Assembly: GCA_020848835.1 (NCBI GenBank)
Contig: JADLHJ010000115.1
Span: 1-43,127 of the forward strand
From: Candidatus Hydrogenedentota bacterium
GTDB lineage: Bacteria; Hydrogenedentota; Hydrogenedentia; Hydrogenedentales; SLHB01
DNA length: 43,127 bases
Direction of reading: 5' to 3'
Under the pieces are notes generated by a model that worked only from the letters and a program-made list of their open reading frames with translations, was not told where the DNA came from and searched no databases. Of the stretch, positions 13,401-20,662 are shown piece by piece; position 1 is the first letter of the stretch; every line of letters starts with the position of its first letter. The position numbers and the translations under genes were made by a program.

Positions 13401-13435
13401 GGGAATCGGGAATCGGGTGTCGGGCCTCGGGAATA
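13401..13435 (+). repeat. GGGAATC heptamer array, copy 1
   Basis: Five heptamers: GGGAATC, GGGAATC, GGGTGTC, GGGCCTC, GGGAATA. It begins 20 bases after the stop of the N-terminal methyltransferase fragment. Its 35-base length is not a multiple of three. Confidence 0.85.
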
Positions 13436-13697
13436 CGGGGATATCCGGCGGTTTCCTACGGTGACGCCGGCGGGGATACGGCAGGGGTTGAGCGTACCGG
13501 ACGGGAAGCGCGGGCTATCGTTGCTCGCGGCGGCTTTCCTCAAGCGCGCGCCTTCGGAGCGGCCGCAGAAGCGGCAGGGGCTTTTTTTCGAGCAGGGGCA
13601 GATCGAGACGGCGGCGGCGAATTTCGCGGGGTGGCGGTTGAATCCCGATTGGTTGGAGTTGTTGCAGGGATTGCCGTTGGGGTGGACGGGGACAGCC

Positions 13698-13732
13698 GGG
13701 AATCGGGAATCGGGTGTCGGGTTTCGGGAATA
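13698..13732 (+). repeat. GGGAATC heptamer array, copy 2
   Basis: Same five-unit order as 13401-13435, with the fourth unit GGGTTTC. The two arrays are 297 bp apart, a multiple of three, so both are read in the same frame. Confidence 0.85.
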
Positions 13733-14068
13733 CGAAGATTGGCTTGCTGGGTGGACTTCGTTGGACTCGTGGGGGTATGGGCCGGGCTGGTGGCTTGGTT
13801 ATGCGCCGGGGACGGAAGACTTGCCGGGGTCGATTGGTGCGTGGGAGCGGGATGTTCCACGTGTAACAAATTGTGTAGATGCAATGCGTTGTAGGCTTTG
13901 CGCGATGGCGATCGTGCCGATTCAGATGGCGACGGCAGTAGAGGCGATGCTGTCCCGCCGGGACATGGAAACGGCGTAAGTTACTCGGGCGCGCGGATTT
14001 TCCGCAGAATTTCCACCGTATTCCCCCCCTTTTTCTCGCCTATTTGGTGTTTCTTTTCAATCACTTCG

Positions 14069-14092
14069 CAATATATTGTGTTTGTCAATACC
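14069..14092. promoter_or_regulatory. Second copy of the XRE operator
   Basis: These 24 bp are identical to 8921-8944, covering the CAATATATTG core, the TTGACA (minus strand) and flanking bases. The left arm of the palindrome is altered (TTCGCAATATATTG). It lies just upstream of the rightward late region, so one repressor could control both the lysogeny switch and morphogenesis. Confidence 0.75.
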
Positions 14093-14100
14093 CTAATTCA

Positions 14101-14129
14101 TTGACATAAACCACAAAATCTTGTATTCG
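14101..14129 (+). promoter_or_regulatory. Candidate rightward promoter
   Basis: TTGACA (14101-14106), a 17-base spacer and TATTCG (14124-14129) preceded by TTG. The -10 box is weak. A start near 14136 would fall at the foot of the structured leader. It lies next to the second operator copy. Confidence 0.5.
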
Positions 14130-14130
14130 T

Positions 14131-14217
14131 ATCGGGCCAAGTTACCACGGGGTTGTGTCGGTTCCTTAGCGCGAGCGGGAGCCGACACACCCGCCGTGAA
14201 ACCCTTCGAGGCCCGAT
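14131..14217 (+). promoter_or_regulatory. Structured mRNA leader covering the ribosome-binding site
   Basis: ATCGGGCC (14131-14138) pairs with GGCCCGAT (14210-14217). Inside it CACGG (14146-14150) pairs with CCGTG (14194-14198), and GTGTCGG (14155-14161) with CCGACAC (14182-14188). The GAGG ribosome-binding site at 14208-14211 of the following gene overlaps the closing stem. The nested pairing suggests a folded, possibly regulated leader. No known riboswitch class was recognised. Confidence 0.5.
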
Positions 14218-14220
14218 GCG

Positions 14221-14415
14221 ATGCAGAGAAAACTACATCTCGCCAATGTCGTCCGAGCCAATGGGCAAGCTTCGTCACTTTGCGATCGGGCCGGGAAAAG
14301 GGGCGTCGTAGACAGTAACTTCTGGACTGTCGTAATCAATCAGGTCACGTGTGGGCACTGTAAGCGAATTATCAGAGAGCGCAAAACCCTAGCGGTCGGG
14401 GTGATCACCCTCTAA
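14221..14415 (+). CDS. Small zinc-binding protein of the phage LH...C...CxxC type
   Basis: 64 residues: LHLANVVRANGQASSLC, about 25 further residues, then VTCGHCKRI. A His, a single Cys and a CxxC with this spacing occur in many unnamed mini-proteins next to phage terminase genes. The TAA stop overlaps the small-terminase ATG (TAATG), indicating coupling. GAGG lies about 10 bases upstream, inside the leader stem. Function unknown. Confidence 0.65.
   Translation: MQRKLHLANVVRANGQASSLCDRAGKRGVVDSNFWTVVINQVTCGHCKRIIRERKTLAVGVITL
14399..14410. promoter_or_regulatory. Perfect palindrome before the small terminase
   Basis: GGGTGATCACCC ends 4 bases before the ATG at 14415, where a ribosome-binding site would be expected. 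A related GTGATCACCC occurs near 12,704. Possible protein-binding site. Confidence 0.35.
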
Positions 14416-14960
14416 TGTCCGATTCTCCCCTCATAGCGGGTCCGCCGCCGGCTGAATTCGTGGCCGTGGACAATTTCATGCCGGGCGTGGATTTCGAGAA
14501 CGATTCCACGTATGCGGCGCTGATTTTGGGGATGCCGGCGGAAGACATCGAAGTGGCCAAGGCGCTTTTCGTGCATCAGGGCGTAGCGGCGCAGGCGGCG
14601 CGGATACTTTGGCCGGACCTTCCCGACGAGACGCGCAAGAAACGCGCGAGCCGTCGCGCGAATGACGCCAAGGTCAAGTCCCTGGTGGACCATTTCAAGA
14701 CGCGCGCGGAAACCGACTCCGACGACAAGCCCGTCACGCTGGACGAAATGAAGAAGCGGACGCGCGCGATGTTCCGCACCTGCAAAGATCCCAAGGTCTT
14801 CGAAAGCTTGCTCGATCGCGTGCAGGCGATGGACGGGATCGAGTTGCGCAGCGATGGCGCGCAGGGTCCGACCGAGTTAGAGGAGGCGCTGCAGTTTGCC
14901 GATCGCATCATTGCGGGCGCGCCTGGGCAGAGTCATTTCACCACGGCGAGCGTGCAATGA
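14415..14960 (+). CDS. Probable terminase small subunit
   Basis: 181 residues, encoded ahead of the large terminase. QAARILWPDLPDETRKKRASRRANDAKVKSLVDHFK resembles the HTH-like DNA-recognition segment of small terminases, followed by an acidic linker and a helical region with a C-terminal tail. It would recognise the packaging site and recruit TerL. Assignment rests on position and size. It starts by overlap with the zinc protein stop. Confidence 0.6.
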   Translation: MSDSPLIAGPPPAEFVAVDNFMPGVDFENDSTYAALILGMPAEDIEVAKALFVHQGVAAQAARILWPDLPDETRKKRASRRANDAKVKSLVDHFKTRAETDSDDKPVTLDEMKKRTRAMFRTCKDPKVFESLLDRVQAMDGIELRSDGAQGPTELEEALQFADRIIAGAPGQSHFTTASVQ

Positions 14961-15292
14961 GCGGGGCCGCAATCCATAGCGGGCTTCGCCGGCCGCAGTA
15001 CGCGGGCTTTTTGCGGAATGAAGAGCTGGAGCGTTTGGCGTTGGACGAATTGCGCCAGGACGTTTACTACGTGTTGCGGACGCGATCGTTGACGACGGAA
15101 GACTGGCGCGGGGTACGCGAGCGCGCGGGCGCGGCGGGGCTTGAGATTTCGGAGATGGGCATCACGCAGTTGCGGGCGCTGGTATCGGAATTGGAAGCGA
15201 TTGCGCCGTACAAGCCGGCGGGAAGCGGCGAGCCGCCGAAGAAGCGGGAGACGGTGAAGAAAGAGAAGCCGTTTGGTTGGGCGTTGAAATGA
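14957..15292 (+). CDS. Unknown protein in the packaging operon
   Basis: 111 residues. The ATG at 14957 overlaps the previous stop (ATGA). It is mostly helical (ELERLALDELRQDVYYVLRTRS, GITQLRALVSELEAI), with a Lys/Glu-rich tail. It lies between the terminase subunits, so a role in packaging is possible. No family recognised. Confidence 0.6.
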   Translation: MSGAAIHSGLRRPQYAGFLRNEELERLALDELRQDVYYVLRTRSLTTEDWRGVRERAGAAGLEISEMGITQLRALVSELEAIAPYKPAGSGEPPKKRETVKKEKPFGWALK

Positions 15293-15316
15293 AATTGCGC
15301 GATATATTCAAGATGT

Positions 15317-15388
15317 TGCGGGCGGCTTTGGAGTCAATTGGGCCTCATAAGCCCGAAAGAGCGGGTTCGATGCCCGCGCCCGCTACCA
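15317..15388 (+). tRNA. tRNA-Met-like (CAT) with reduced D arm
   Basis: The anticodon loop CTCATAA sits on stem TGGGC/GCCCG. The T arm is GCGGG-TTCGATG-CCCGC. The acceptor TGCGGGC/GCCCGCT pairs except at the first position (T-T), with discriminator A and encoded CCA. Only 15 bases lie between the acceptor and anticodon stems (about 19 expected), so the D arm is at most a 3-bp stem (TTG/CAA). It may be a degenerate gene or an unusual functional tRNA. Confidence 0.6.
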
Positions 15389-15393
15389 ATATT

Positions 15394-15469
15394 GGCTCTT
15401 GTAGCTCACCGGTAGAGCGTCTGGTTGAAGCCCAGAGCGTAGCAAGTTCGATTCTTGCCGGAGCCACCA
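15394..15469 (+). tRNA. tRNA-Phe (GAA)
   Basis: Complete cloverleaf: acceptor GGCTC-T(T)G/CGGAGCC with one bulged T, D arm GCTC/GAGC, anticodon stem TCTGG/CCAGA around TTGAAGC (anticodon GAA), T arm GCAAG-TTCGATT-CTTGC, discriminator A and encoded CCA. It begins 5 bases after the preceding tRNA. The loop residues G37 and C38 and the bulged acceptor are atypical, so charging identity is uncertain. Confidence 0.7.
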
Positions 15470-15591
15470 ATTTTTCGTGCCAGGGTCAACTGGAACGACA
15501 CCGAGCGGATTCCGGTGTGAGTATGCAGCGCGTGGCTCATAACCTCGCGTCGTGCCGTGCTGACTCGGCCGGCCGGAATCCGTGGAATGCG

Positions 15592-15672
15592 AAGACGCCC
15601 GGCGCGAAAGCTGGGCGCTACGAATACATCACGGGCGGGGGCGAATACATCACGGGCGGGACGCCCGTGCTC
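15592..15672 (+). repeat. Compound repeat with tandem 20-mer
   Basis: GACGCCCGGCGCGAAAG (related to 486-514 in int) is followed by two copies of a unit beginning GAATACATCACGGGCGGG. It lies upstream of the large terminase, after the tRNAs. Confidence 0.65.
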
Positions 15673-15707
15673 CTTTGTGGGGCCGTGTAATGCAACACCA
15701 AGACGCT

Positions 15708-15745
15708 CTCGGTACGTTCGCGAGTACGCGAGCCGTACCTGCCGC
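15708..15745 (+). repeat. Palindromic repeat with GGTACG/CCGTACC arms, copy 2
   Basis: CGGTACGTTCGCG and CGCGAGCCGTACC arms, related to 372-404. It lies about 20 bases before the terminase start. Confidence 0.65.
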
Positions 15746-15766
15746 GAAGAACGACGGAGTACCGTC

Positions 15767-17509
15767 GTGGGCGTAGCGCTTCGCAAATTGGAGGAGCTTG
15801 GGCCGGTGGGCCGGCGTCGTATGGCGTCGGAGAATTTGCGTTTGTTCAATGTGCTGACGCATGAGGCGCACCGGGAACGCGGGAAGGAAGACTTTTGGTA
15901 TTTCCTTTCGGCGGTGATCAAGAACCCGGTTTTGCACGAGCCGTATCACCGGAAAATTGCGCAGGGGTTGATGGACCGGCGCAAGCTGAAAAAGCTTTTC
16001 CTCCTTCCGCGCGGTCATATCAAGTCGAACATCGTTACGATTGCGTTTGCGCTGTGGCTGATCGTAAAGAACCCGAACATTCGGATTTTGATTGCGAGCC
16101 ACGCGACGGATGACGCGCAGGGATTTTGCCGCGGCATTCGGCAGTTGATCGAGTCCGACGACTTCCAGGCGGTTTATCCCGAGATACGTCCCGCGGTGAA
16201 CAATGGCCGGTTCGCGTGCTGGAACGATTTTGGGATACTTGTCGAGCGCAAGAGCAAGCAAAAAGAACACACGGTTCAGACCGCGTCGGTGAACACGCCG
16301 CGCACTGGCCGCCACTATAACGTCATCTTCTTTGACGATTTGATCAACGATAGAAGCGTGCGCAATCCCAAGGCGATTCAGGAAGGAATCACGTTTTACA
16401 AGGCCACGCGCCCGCTCCTCGATCCCGGTGGTTATATCTATGTGACCGGCACGCGCTACAACTTCGCGGACGTGTACGGATACATCCTCGCGAATGAAGC
16501 GCATGACTACGACATTTACGAATCGGATTGCGTTGTCGAAGGCATCAAGAGCGCGGAAAACCCCAATGGGCTTTCGTTGGACGATTTGCGCAACGGCAAG
16601 GGCACTCCGGTGTTTCCGACGCGGTTTCACATGGGCGCAGACCATATCGGCGACCCCGATCATACGAGCGGAAAATTTTCAATTCCCAAACTGATCGAAG
16701 AATTAGGCAGTTGGACGTTCTGCTGTCAGTACCGCAATTCGCCATTAGACCCGACTGCGGCCACATTCAAACTCGACGATATCAAAATCATTACCGCACT
16801 ACCGGAAGGCCGGAACTACAGCTATTTCCGCGTGCAGGACTATTCGACGGACGCGGCGACGGTATCGAAGACGGCGATCGCGACGGGATGCGTGGACGAT
16901 TTGGGGAACATCTACATCACGCACATTTTCCGCAAGCAATGCGACCCGAGCGCGATCATCGAAGAACTGTTTCGCGGGCAGCGCGTGGAAGAAGCCATTC
17001 GCCCGAAACGCATCGGCGCGGAAAAGCGCAACATCGAGCGCGTGATCAAACACTTCGCCGATCGCAAGACGGCGGAGACGGGCATCGTGTTGCCGTGGCG
17101 CTGGCTGCCGATGGACCAAGCGCAAAAATCGAAACCCGATCGCGTGCGCGGGTTGCAGGCGTGGATCGAAGCCGGGAAGTTTTTCATTCTGGAATCCTGC
17201 CCGCAAAAGCAAATCCTCATTGATGAACTGGTGCACTTCCCGCATTACGGAGACATGGACGTTGCGGACGCGTGCGCGCAGATCCCGCACATCATGTGGA
17301 CGCCGGCGGCGGCTGAGGAAGAGAAGCCGAAGACGCCGGAGCAACAGTTGCGGGAATGGTTCGAGGCGCAGGTGGGGATGTCTTTGACCGGCGAAGAAGA
17401 AGAGGCGGAGCGCGAATTTTTTATTGGCGGGCATAGCGTGATGGAGCCGGGCCTGGCGGCGCGGGTGACGCTGGCGCAGTACGACGTTGGCGGAAGGATG
17501 GCTGCGTAG
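15767..17509 (+). CDS. terL: Terminase large subunit
   Basis: 580 residues from the GTG at 15767 (GGAG upstream). A GTG at 15806 with GGAGGAG and an ATG at 15821 are alternatives. The ATPase domain has Walker A LLPRGHIKS (residues 79-87, the PRGHxKS variant) and Walker B NVIFFDDL. The nuclease domain starts near YFRVQDYSTDAATVSKTAIATG and contains a later D-x-D-x2-DA set (YGDMDVADA). It powers DNA packaging into proheads and cuts the concatemer. Overlaps the portal gene by one base. Confidence 0.93.
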   Translation: MGVALRKLEELGPVGRRRMASENLRLFNVLTHEAHRERGKEDFWYFLSAVIKNPVLHEPYHRKIAQGLMDRRKLKKLFLLPRGHIKSNIVTIAFALWLIVKNPNIRILIASHATDDAQGFCRGIRQLIESDDFQAVYPEIRPAVNNGRFACWNDFGILVERKSKQKEHTVQTASVNTPRTGRHYNVIFFDDLINDRSVRNPKAIQEGITFYKATRPLLDPGGYIYVTGTRYNFADVYGYILANEAHDYDIYESDCVVEGIKSAENPNGLSLDDLRNGKGTPVFPTRFHMGADHIGDPDHTSGKFSIPKLIEELGSWTFCCQYRNSPLDPTAATFKLDDIKIITALPEGRNYSYFRVQDYSTDAATVSKTAIATGCVDDLGNIYITHIFRKQCDPSAIIEELFRGQRVEEAIRPKRIGAEKRNIERVIKHFADRKTAETGIVLPWRWLPMDQAQKSKPDRVRGLQAWIEAGKFFILESCPQKQILIDELVHFPHYGDMDVADACAQIPHIMWTPAAAEEEKPKTPEQQLREWFEAQVGMSLTGEEEEAEREFFIGGHSVMEPGLAARVTLAQYDVGGRMAA

Positions 17510-19524
17510 TGGCGATGATGCTACAAAATATGTTTGCGGGGCCGGGGATGGCGGCGGGCGGGCCTGTGGGCGGTTTTGATTCCTTCGCCTGGAATCAAGG
17601 GCCGACGGCGTTGCGCGGGGGATTTCAGAACCCGGCGTATCCGATGGGGAAGAACAAGGTCGAGACGTTGTCGCCGGCGCAGGTTGCGATCGTAAAGAAA
17701 CGCATCCAGCGATCGATGCGCGCGAAAAAAGAACTTGGGTTGCTGGATATTTGGGACACGCTCGAAGCGTATTACGAGGGGAAGTATTTCAAACAGTTGA
17801 GCGCCGAGCATCAGGTGAGCGTGAACTATATGTTCTCGATCATCCGGCAGACGGTGGCGGCGCTGTACTTCCAGGATCCCACGTTCTACATGAAGGGCAT
17901 GAGCGAGACGGGGCGGCTTGTCGCACCGATCATGGAGCAAGTGCTTGCGTACGAGCGCGAGGTGATCGACGCGGAAAGCGCGGAGCGCGATTTTCTGTGG
18001 AACTCGGTCATGTTCGGCATCGGGATTTTGAAACACGGGTATTCGAGCGCGATCGCGCCGGAAATGGCGATTCGCGACAGGGGCATGCGGCCGGGGCGCG
18101 GGATTGAGCATGAAGACTTTGACATGCCGCAGGCGGACACGGTCGAGAACGATCAACGCATGCGCGTGGGGCATCCGTGGACCTGGGCAATATCGCCGCA
18201 CGATTTCTTTATCGATCCCGATGCGAAGAAATGGACGGAGTCGCGGTGGTTCTGCCACCGCTACAACCGTCCGTACATCGACGTGCTGCAGGATTCGCGG
18301 CTGGACATCAATGCGCGCGCGGAGTTGGAGCCTACGGGCAAGTCCGGCTATTTCCTCGAAGAAGACATTCGCGAGGATGACCACCATCGCACGCGGTTGA
18401 TGCTGGAAAACGACGCGAGCATCTGCCGGCTGTACGAGTACTACGACGTACAGAACGCGTGCATTACGTTGCTGAGCGACAACGGGGAACGTCCGTTGCT
18501 GTACAAGCATTATCCCTACCTGAAAGAGCTGACGCCGTATGAGCGGCTGGTGTTTTTCGAGTCGCGCAAACATCCGTGGGGCATCCCGTATCCGAACACG
18601 TTCCGGTCTCAGATCGAAGTGTTGAACGTGATCCGTTCGCAGCAGTTGCAGCATTTGGAAACGTGGGGCTGGACGCGCGGCGCGGTGAGCGTGGACAAGC
18701 TGAAGAACAAGGAAGACGCGAAGAAGTTTTTGAAGTCGCGCGGTCCGAAGCTGATCGAGATACAGGGTACGGACACGAAGCCGGCGGACGTAATCAGCTT
18801 GTTCGATCGGCAAGACATTCCTTCCGATTCGTGGAAGATTTCGGACGTCCACTACAACGATCTGATCGACATTTCCGGCGCGAACGAATTGGGCGCGCGC
18901 AGCACGGAAACGGCGACGGAGGCGAGCTACCAGGAACAGAAGCACAATTTGCGCGTGGGCGACATGCGCTACTTCAACGATCGCGCGTTGAAGGGTAGCG
19001 CGCGGCGGTTGATCGTGTTGCTCAAGACGTTTTGGGGCACGGAGCGCGTGGTGCCGATTTGCGGGGCGGACGGCAAGCTTTGGGAAATGGTGCGTATTCC
19101 GCGCGAGTGGGTGTTGGCGGAGTACGAGGTGGATATCGAGCCGGGTTCCACGGAGCGCGTGGACAAGGTTGTGCGGACGCGGCAAATCATCGACGCGATG
19201 ACGCAGCTTGCGCCGTGGATTCCGTTGCTGAAAGAGCAGGGCATGACGTTGTTCGCGCCGGAGCTGATCTCGAAGTACTTGCAGAACACAGACGTGTTTC
19301 GGAACAGCCAGCGGTTGTTGATTCCGTATCAGCCGCCGATGGTGGATGCGAACGGGAACCCGTTGCCGGGGCAACCGTCGGCGCAACCGGGCGGATTGCA
19401 ATTGCCTGGGCCTACGAGCGAGGGACCGATGGACGCGATGCCGCAGTTGCAGGATGCGGGGCTGGTTGGCAGGGCGTTGAGTGAAGGGTTTGGTGGCGGG
19501 GCGTTTGGCGGGAGTATTGCGTAG
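17509..19524 (+). CDS. Portal protein
   Basis: 671 residues. After a Gly-rich N-terminus, helical crown and clip segments are suggested by IVKKRIQRSMRAKKELGLLDIWDTLEAYYEGKYFKQLS and VNYMFSIIRQTVAALYFQDP. The region DLIDISGANELGARSTETATEASYQEQKHN is typical of portal stems. Position after TerL and length fit podovirus-like portals. The C-terminus is Pro/Gly-rich. GTG start overlapping the TerL stop, with GGAAGGATGG upstream. Confidence 0.85.
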   Translation: MAMMLQNMFAGPGMAAGGPVGGFDSFAWNQGPTALRGGFQNPAYPMGKNKVETLSPAQVAIVKKRIQRSMRAKKELGLLDIWDTLEAYYEGKYFKQLSAEHQVSVNYMFSIIRQTVAALYFQDPTFYMKGMSETGRLVAPIMEQVLAYEREVIDAESAERDFLWNSVMFGIGILKHGYSSAIAPEMAIRDRGMRPGRGIEHEDFDMPQADTVENDQRMRVGHPWTWAISPHDFFIDPDAKKWTESRWFCHRYNRPYIDVLQDSRLDINARAELEPTGKSGYFLEEDIREDDHHRTRLMLENDASICRLYEYYDVQNACITLLSDNGERPLLYKHYPYLKELTPYERLVFFESRKHPWGIPYPNTFRSQIEVLNVIRSQQLQHLETWGWTRGAVSVDKLKNKEDAKKFLKSRGPKLIEIQGTDTKPADVISLFDRQDIPSDSWKISDVHYNDLIDISGANELGARSTETATEASYQEQKHNLRVGDMRYFNDRALKGSARRLIVLLKTFWGTERVVPICGADGKLWEMVRIPREWVLAEYEVDIEPGSTERVDKVVRTRQIIDAMTQLAPWIPLLKEQGMTLFAPELISKYLQNTDVFRNSQRLLIPYQPPMVDANGNPLPGQPSAQPGGLQLPGPTSEGPMDAMPQLQDAGLVGRALSEGFGGGAFGGSIA

Positions 19525-19548
19525 AGAAGTCAGGAGTCAGGAGTCAGA
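19525..19548. repeat. GAGTCAG heptamer array, copy 2
   Basis: GAAGTCAGGAGTCAGGAGTCAG-type array just after the portal stop. The following 180 bases hold inverted arms GGCCGGTG (19615-19622) and CACCGGCC (19686-19693) but no gene. Confidence 0.8.
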
Positions 19549-19731
19549 ATTTGAATCGGATGCAACGCGGGCCACGTGAGGATTAGGGATCAACGCGTGC
19601 GACCGCAACGCATAGGCCGGTGGGCGCGTGAACGCGCAGCAACACGCAGTCATTCCGTTCGCGGGTGACGTAAGCCGCATTGGAGCACCGGCCACGGATT
19701 GAACGCGCGGGAGCGCGATGGAGATAGACGA

Positions 19732-20178
19732 ATGCCGCAGTATCGGTTTGGTTGTGATTCGTGTGGTAGCGATGTGCTGGTTTGGTGCATGCGCGAGGAG
19801 CGGACGTTGCCGCGGGATTGCGGGACGTGCGGCAAGCCGATGCGCCAGTTGGCGCCGTCGCGGATTCATTTGAATTGCGATCGGCTGGATTTTGTGACGG
19901 CGGACATTACGGGTGTGCCGGTGCGGATTCAGACGAAGGCGCAGTTGAACAAGCTGTGCGAGGCGAACGGCGTGCGGCGGGTGTCGAGCGATGAGGTTGG
20001 ACAGAACAAGCGGAAGTCCATCGAAGATATTGCGCGGGCGTCGGGCGTGGGCGATTTGAAAAGCGATTGCGAGCGGACGGCGCAGGCGTTGGGCGTGCCG
20101 TTGACGTTGCCGACGGACCCGGCGGAGTGGAAGAAGGTTGTGAAGCGGACGATTGAGCTTTTGACGGCTGGCGCGTGA
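19732..20178 (+). CDS. FmdB-type zinc-ribbon protein
   Basis: 148 residues. The N-terminal ribbon has CDSC and CGTC pairs (MPQYRFGCDSCGSDVLVWC...LPRDCGTCGKPM) as in the FmdB family and in small phage proteins downstream of portals. The rest is helical (KAQLNKLCEANGVRRVSSDE, WKKVVKRTIELL). GGAGA precedes the ATG at 19732. Role in the virion unknown. Confidence 0.75.
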   Translation: MPQYRFGCDSCGSDVLVWCMREERTLPRDCGTCGKPMRQLAPSRIHLNCDRLDFVTADITGVPVRIQTKAQLNKLCEANGVRRVSSDEVGQNKRKSIEDIARASGVGDLKSDCERTAQALGVPLTLPTDPAEWKKVVKRTIELLTAGA

Positions 20179-20182
20179 GGAA

Positions 20183-20214
20183 GAGAAGTCAGAAGTCAGA
20201 AGACAGGAGACAGT
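20183..20214. repeat. GAGTCAG-like array, copy 3 (degenerate)
   Basis: AAGTCAGAAGTCAGAAGACAGGAGACAG-like units occupy the gap before the RyR-domain gene. The final GGAGACAG could provide its ribosome-binding site. Confidence 0.65.
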
Positions 20215-20216
20215 AG

Positions 20217-20597
20217 ATGCGGATTGTGGATGTAGCGCGGATTTGTCATGAGGCGAATCGTGCGTATTGCCTTTCAGCGGGAGAGCCTTGGACGGAGGCG
20301 AATTGGAACAATGCCGCGCAGGAGGTGCGCGATAGCGCGATTGCGGGGGTGAAGTTTCGTTTGGCGAATCCTGGGGCGTTGCCGAGCGCGCAGCACGATC
20401 AGTGGTTCGAGACGAAGAAGGCGCAGGGTTGGGTGTATGGGCCTGTGAAGGATGCGATGCAGAAGACGCACCCTTGCATGGTTGCGTGGGACGCGTTGCC
20501 GATGATTGAGCAGGCGAAGGATGTGTTGTTTATGGGGATTGTGTTGAGTCTTGCGCCGTATGTGGAGGTGGAGAAGGCGGAGGAGAGCAAAGCCTAG
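20217..20597 (+). CDS. RyR-domain protein
   Basis: 126 residues. VARICHEANRAYCLSAGEPWTEANW, GVKFRLANPGALPSAQHDQWFETKKAQGWVYGPVKDAMQKTHPCMV and AKDVLFMGIVLSL match the RyR domain (PF02026) found in many phage proteins of unknown role. In eukaryotic ryanodine receptors it is a structural repeat. Here it is encoded among head genes. GGAGACAG upstream of the ATG comes from a dispersed repeat. Confidence 0.85.
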   Translation: MRIVDVARICHEANRAYCLSAGEPWTEANWNNAAQEVRDSAIAGVKFRLANPGALPSAQHDQWFETKKAQGWVYGPVKDAMQKTHPCMVAWDALPMIEQAKDVLFMGIVLSLAPYVEVEKAEESKA

Positions 20598-20640
20598 CTT
20601 TGAAGACAAGCGCGTTACCAAGTGCAACTTGGTAACGAGA
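20589..20640 (+). repeat. Twin-hairpin element, copy 3
   Basis: AAAGC-CTA-GCTTT, then CGTTACCAAGT-GCA-ACTTGGTAACG (20613-20637). It overlaps the stop codon of the RyR gene. Confidence 0.9.
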
Positions 20641-20662
20641 ACCAATACAGAGGGAGCGGAAC

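Larger units (their letters stand above)
13350..13979 (+). pseudogene. C5-methyltransferase C-terminal part in another frame
   Basis: In the +1 frame relative to 12857-13381, the protein continues with typical C-terminal methylase features: RRFPTVTPAG, LNPDWLELLQGLPLGWT, and RCRLCAMAIVPIQMATAVEAML (compare RLRALGNAVVPQ in active enzymes; Gly-Asn is lost). No ribosome-binding site precedes the ATG at 13350, so it would need a frameshift near 13,320-13,400. Two 35-bp heptamer arrays (13401, 13698) are read here as NRESGVGPREY and NRESGVGFREY. Confidence 0.55.

Noticed and set aside
15277..15690. Open reading frame of 137 codons spanning the tRNA genes
   Set aside because: It runs through two tRNA cloverleaves and repeats, has no protein-like composition, and its start lies inside the preceding gene.
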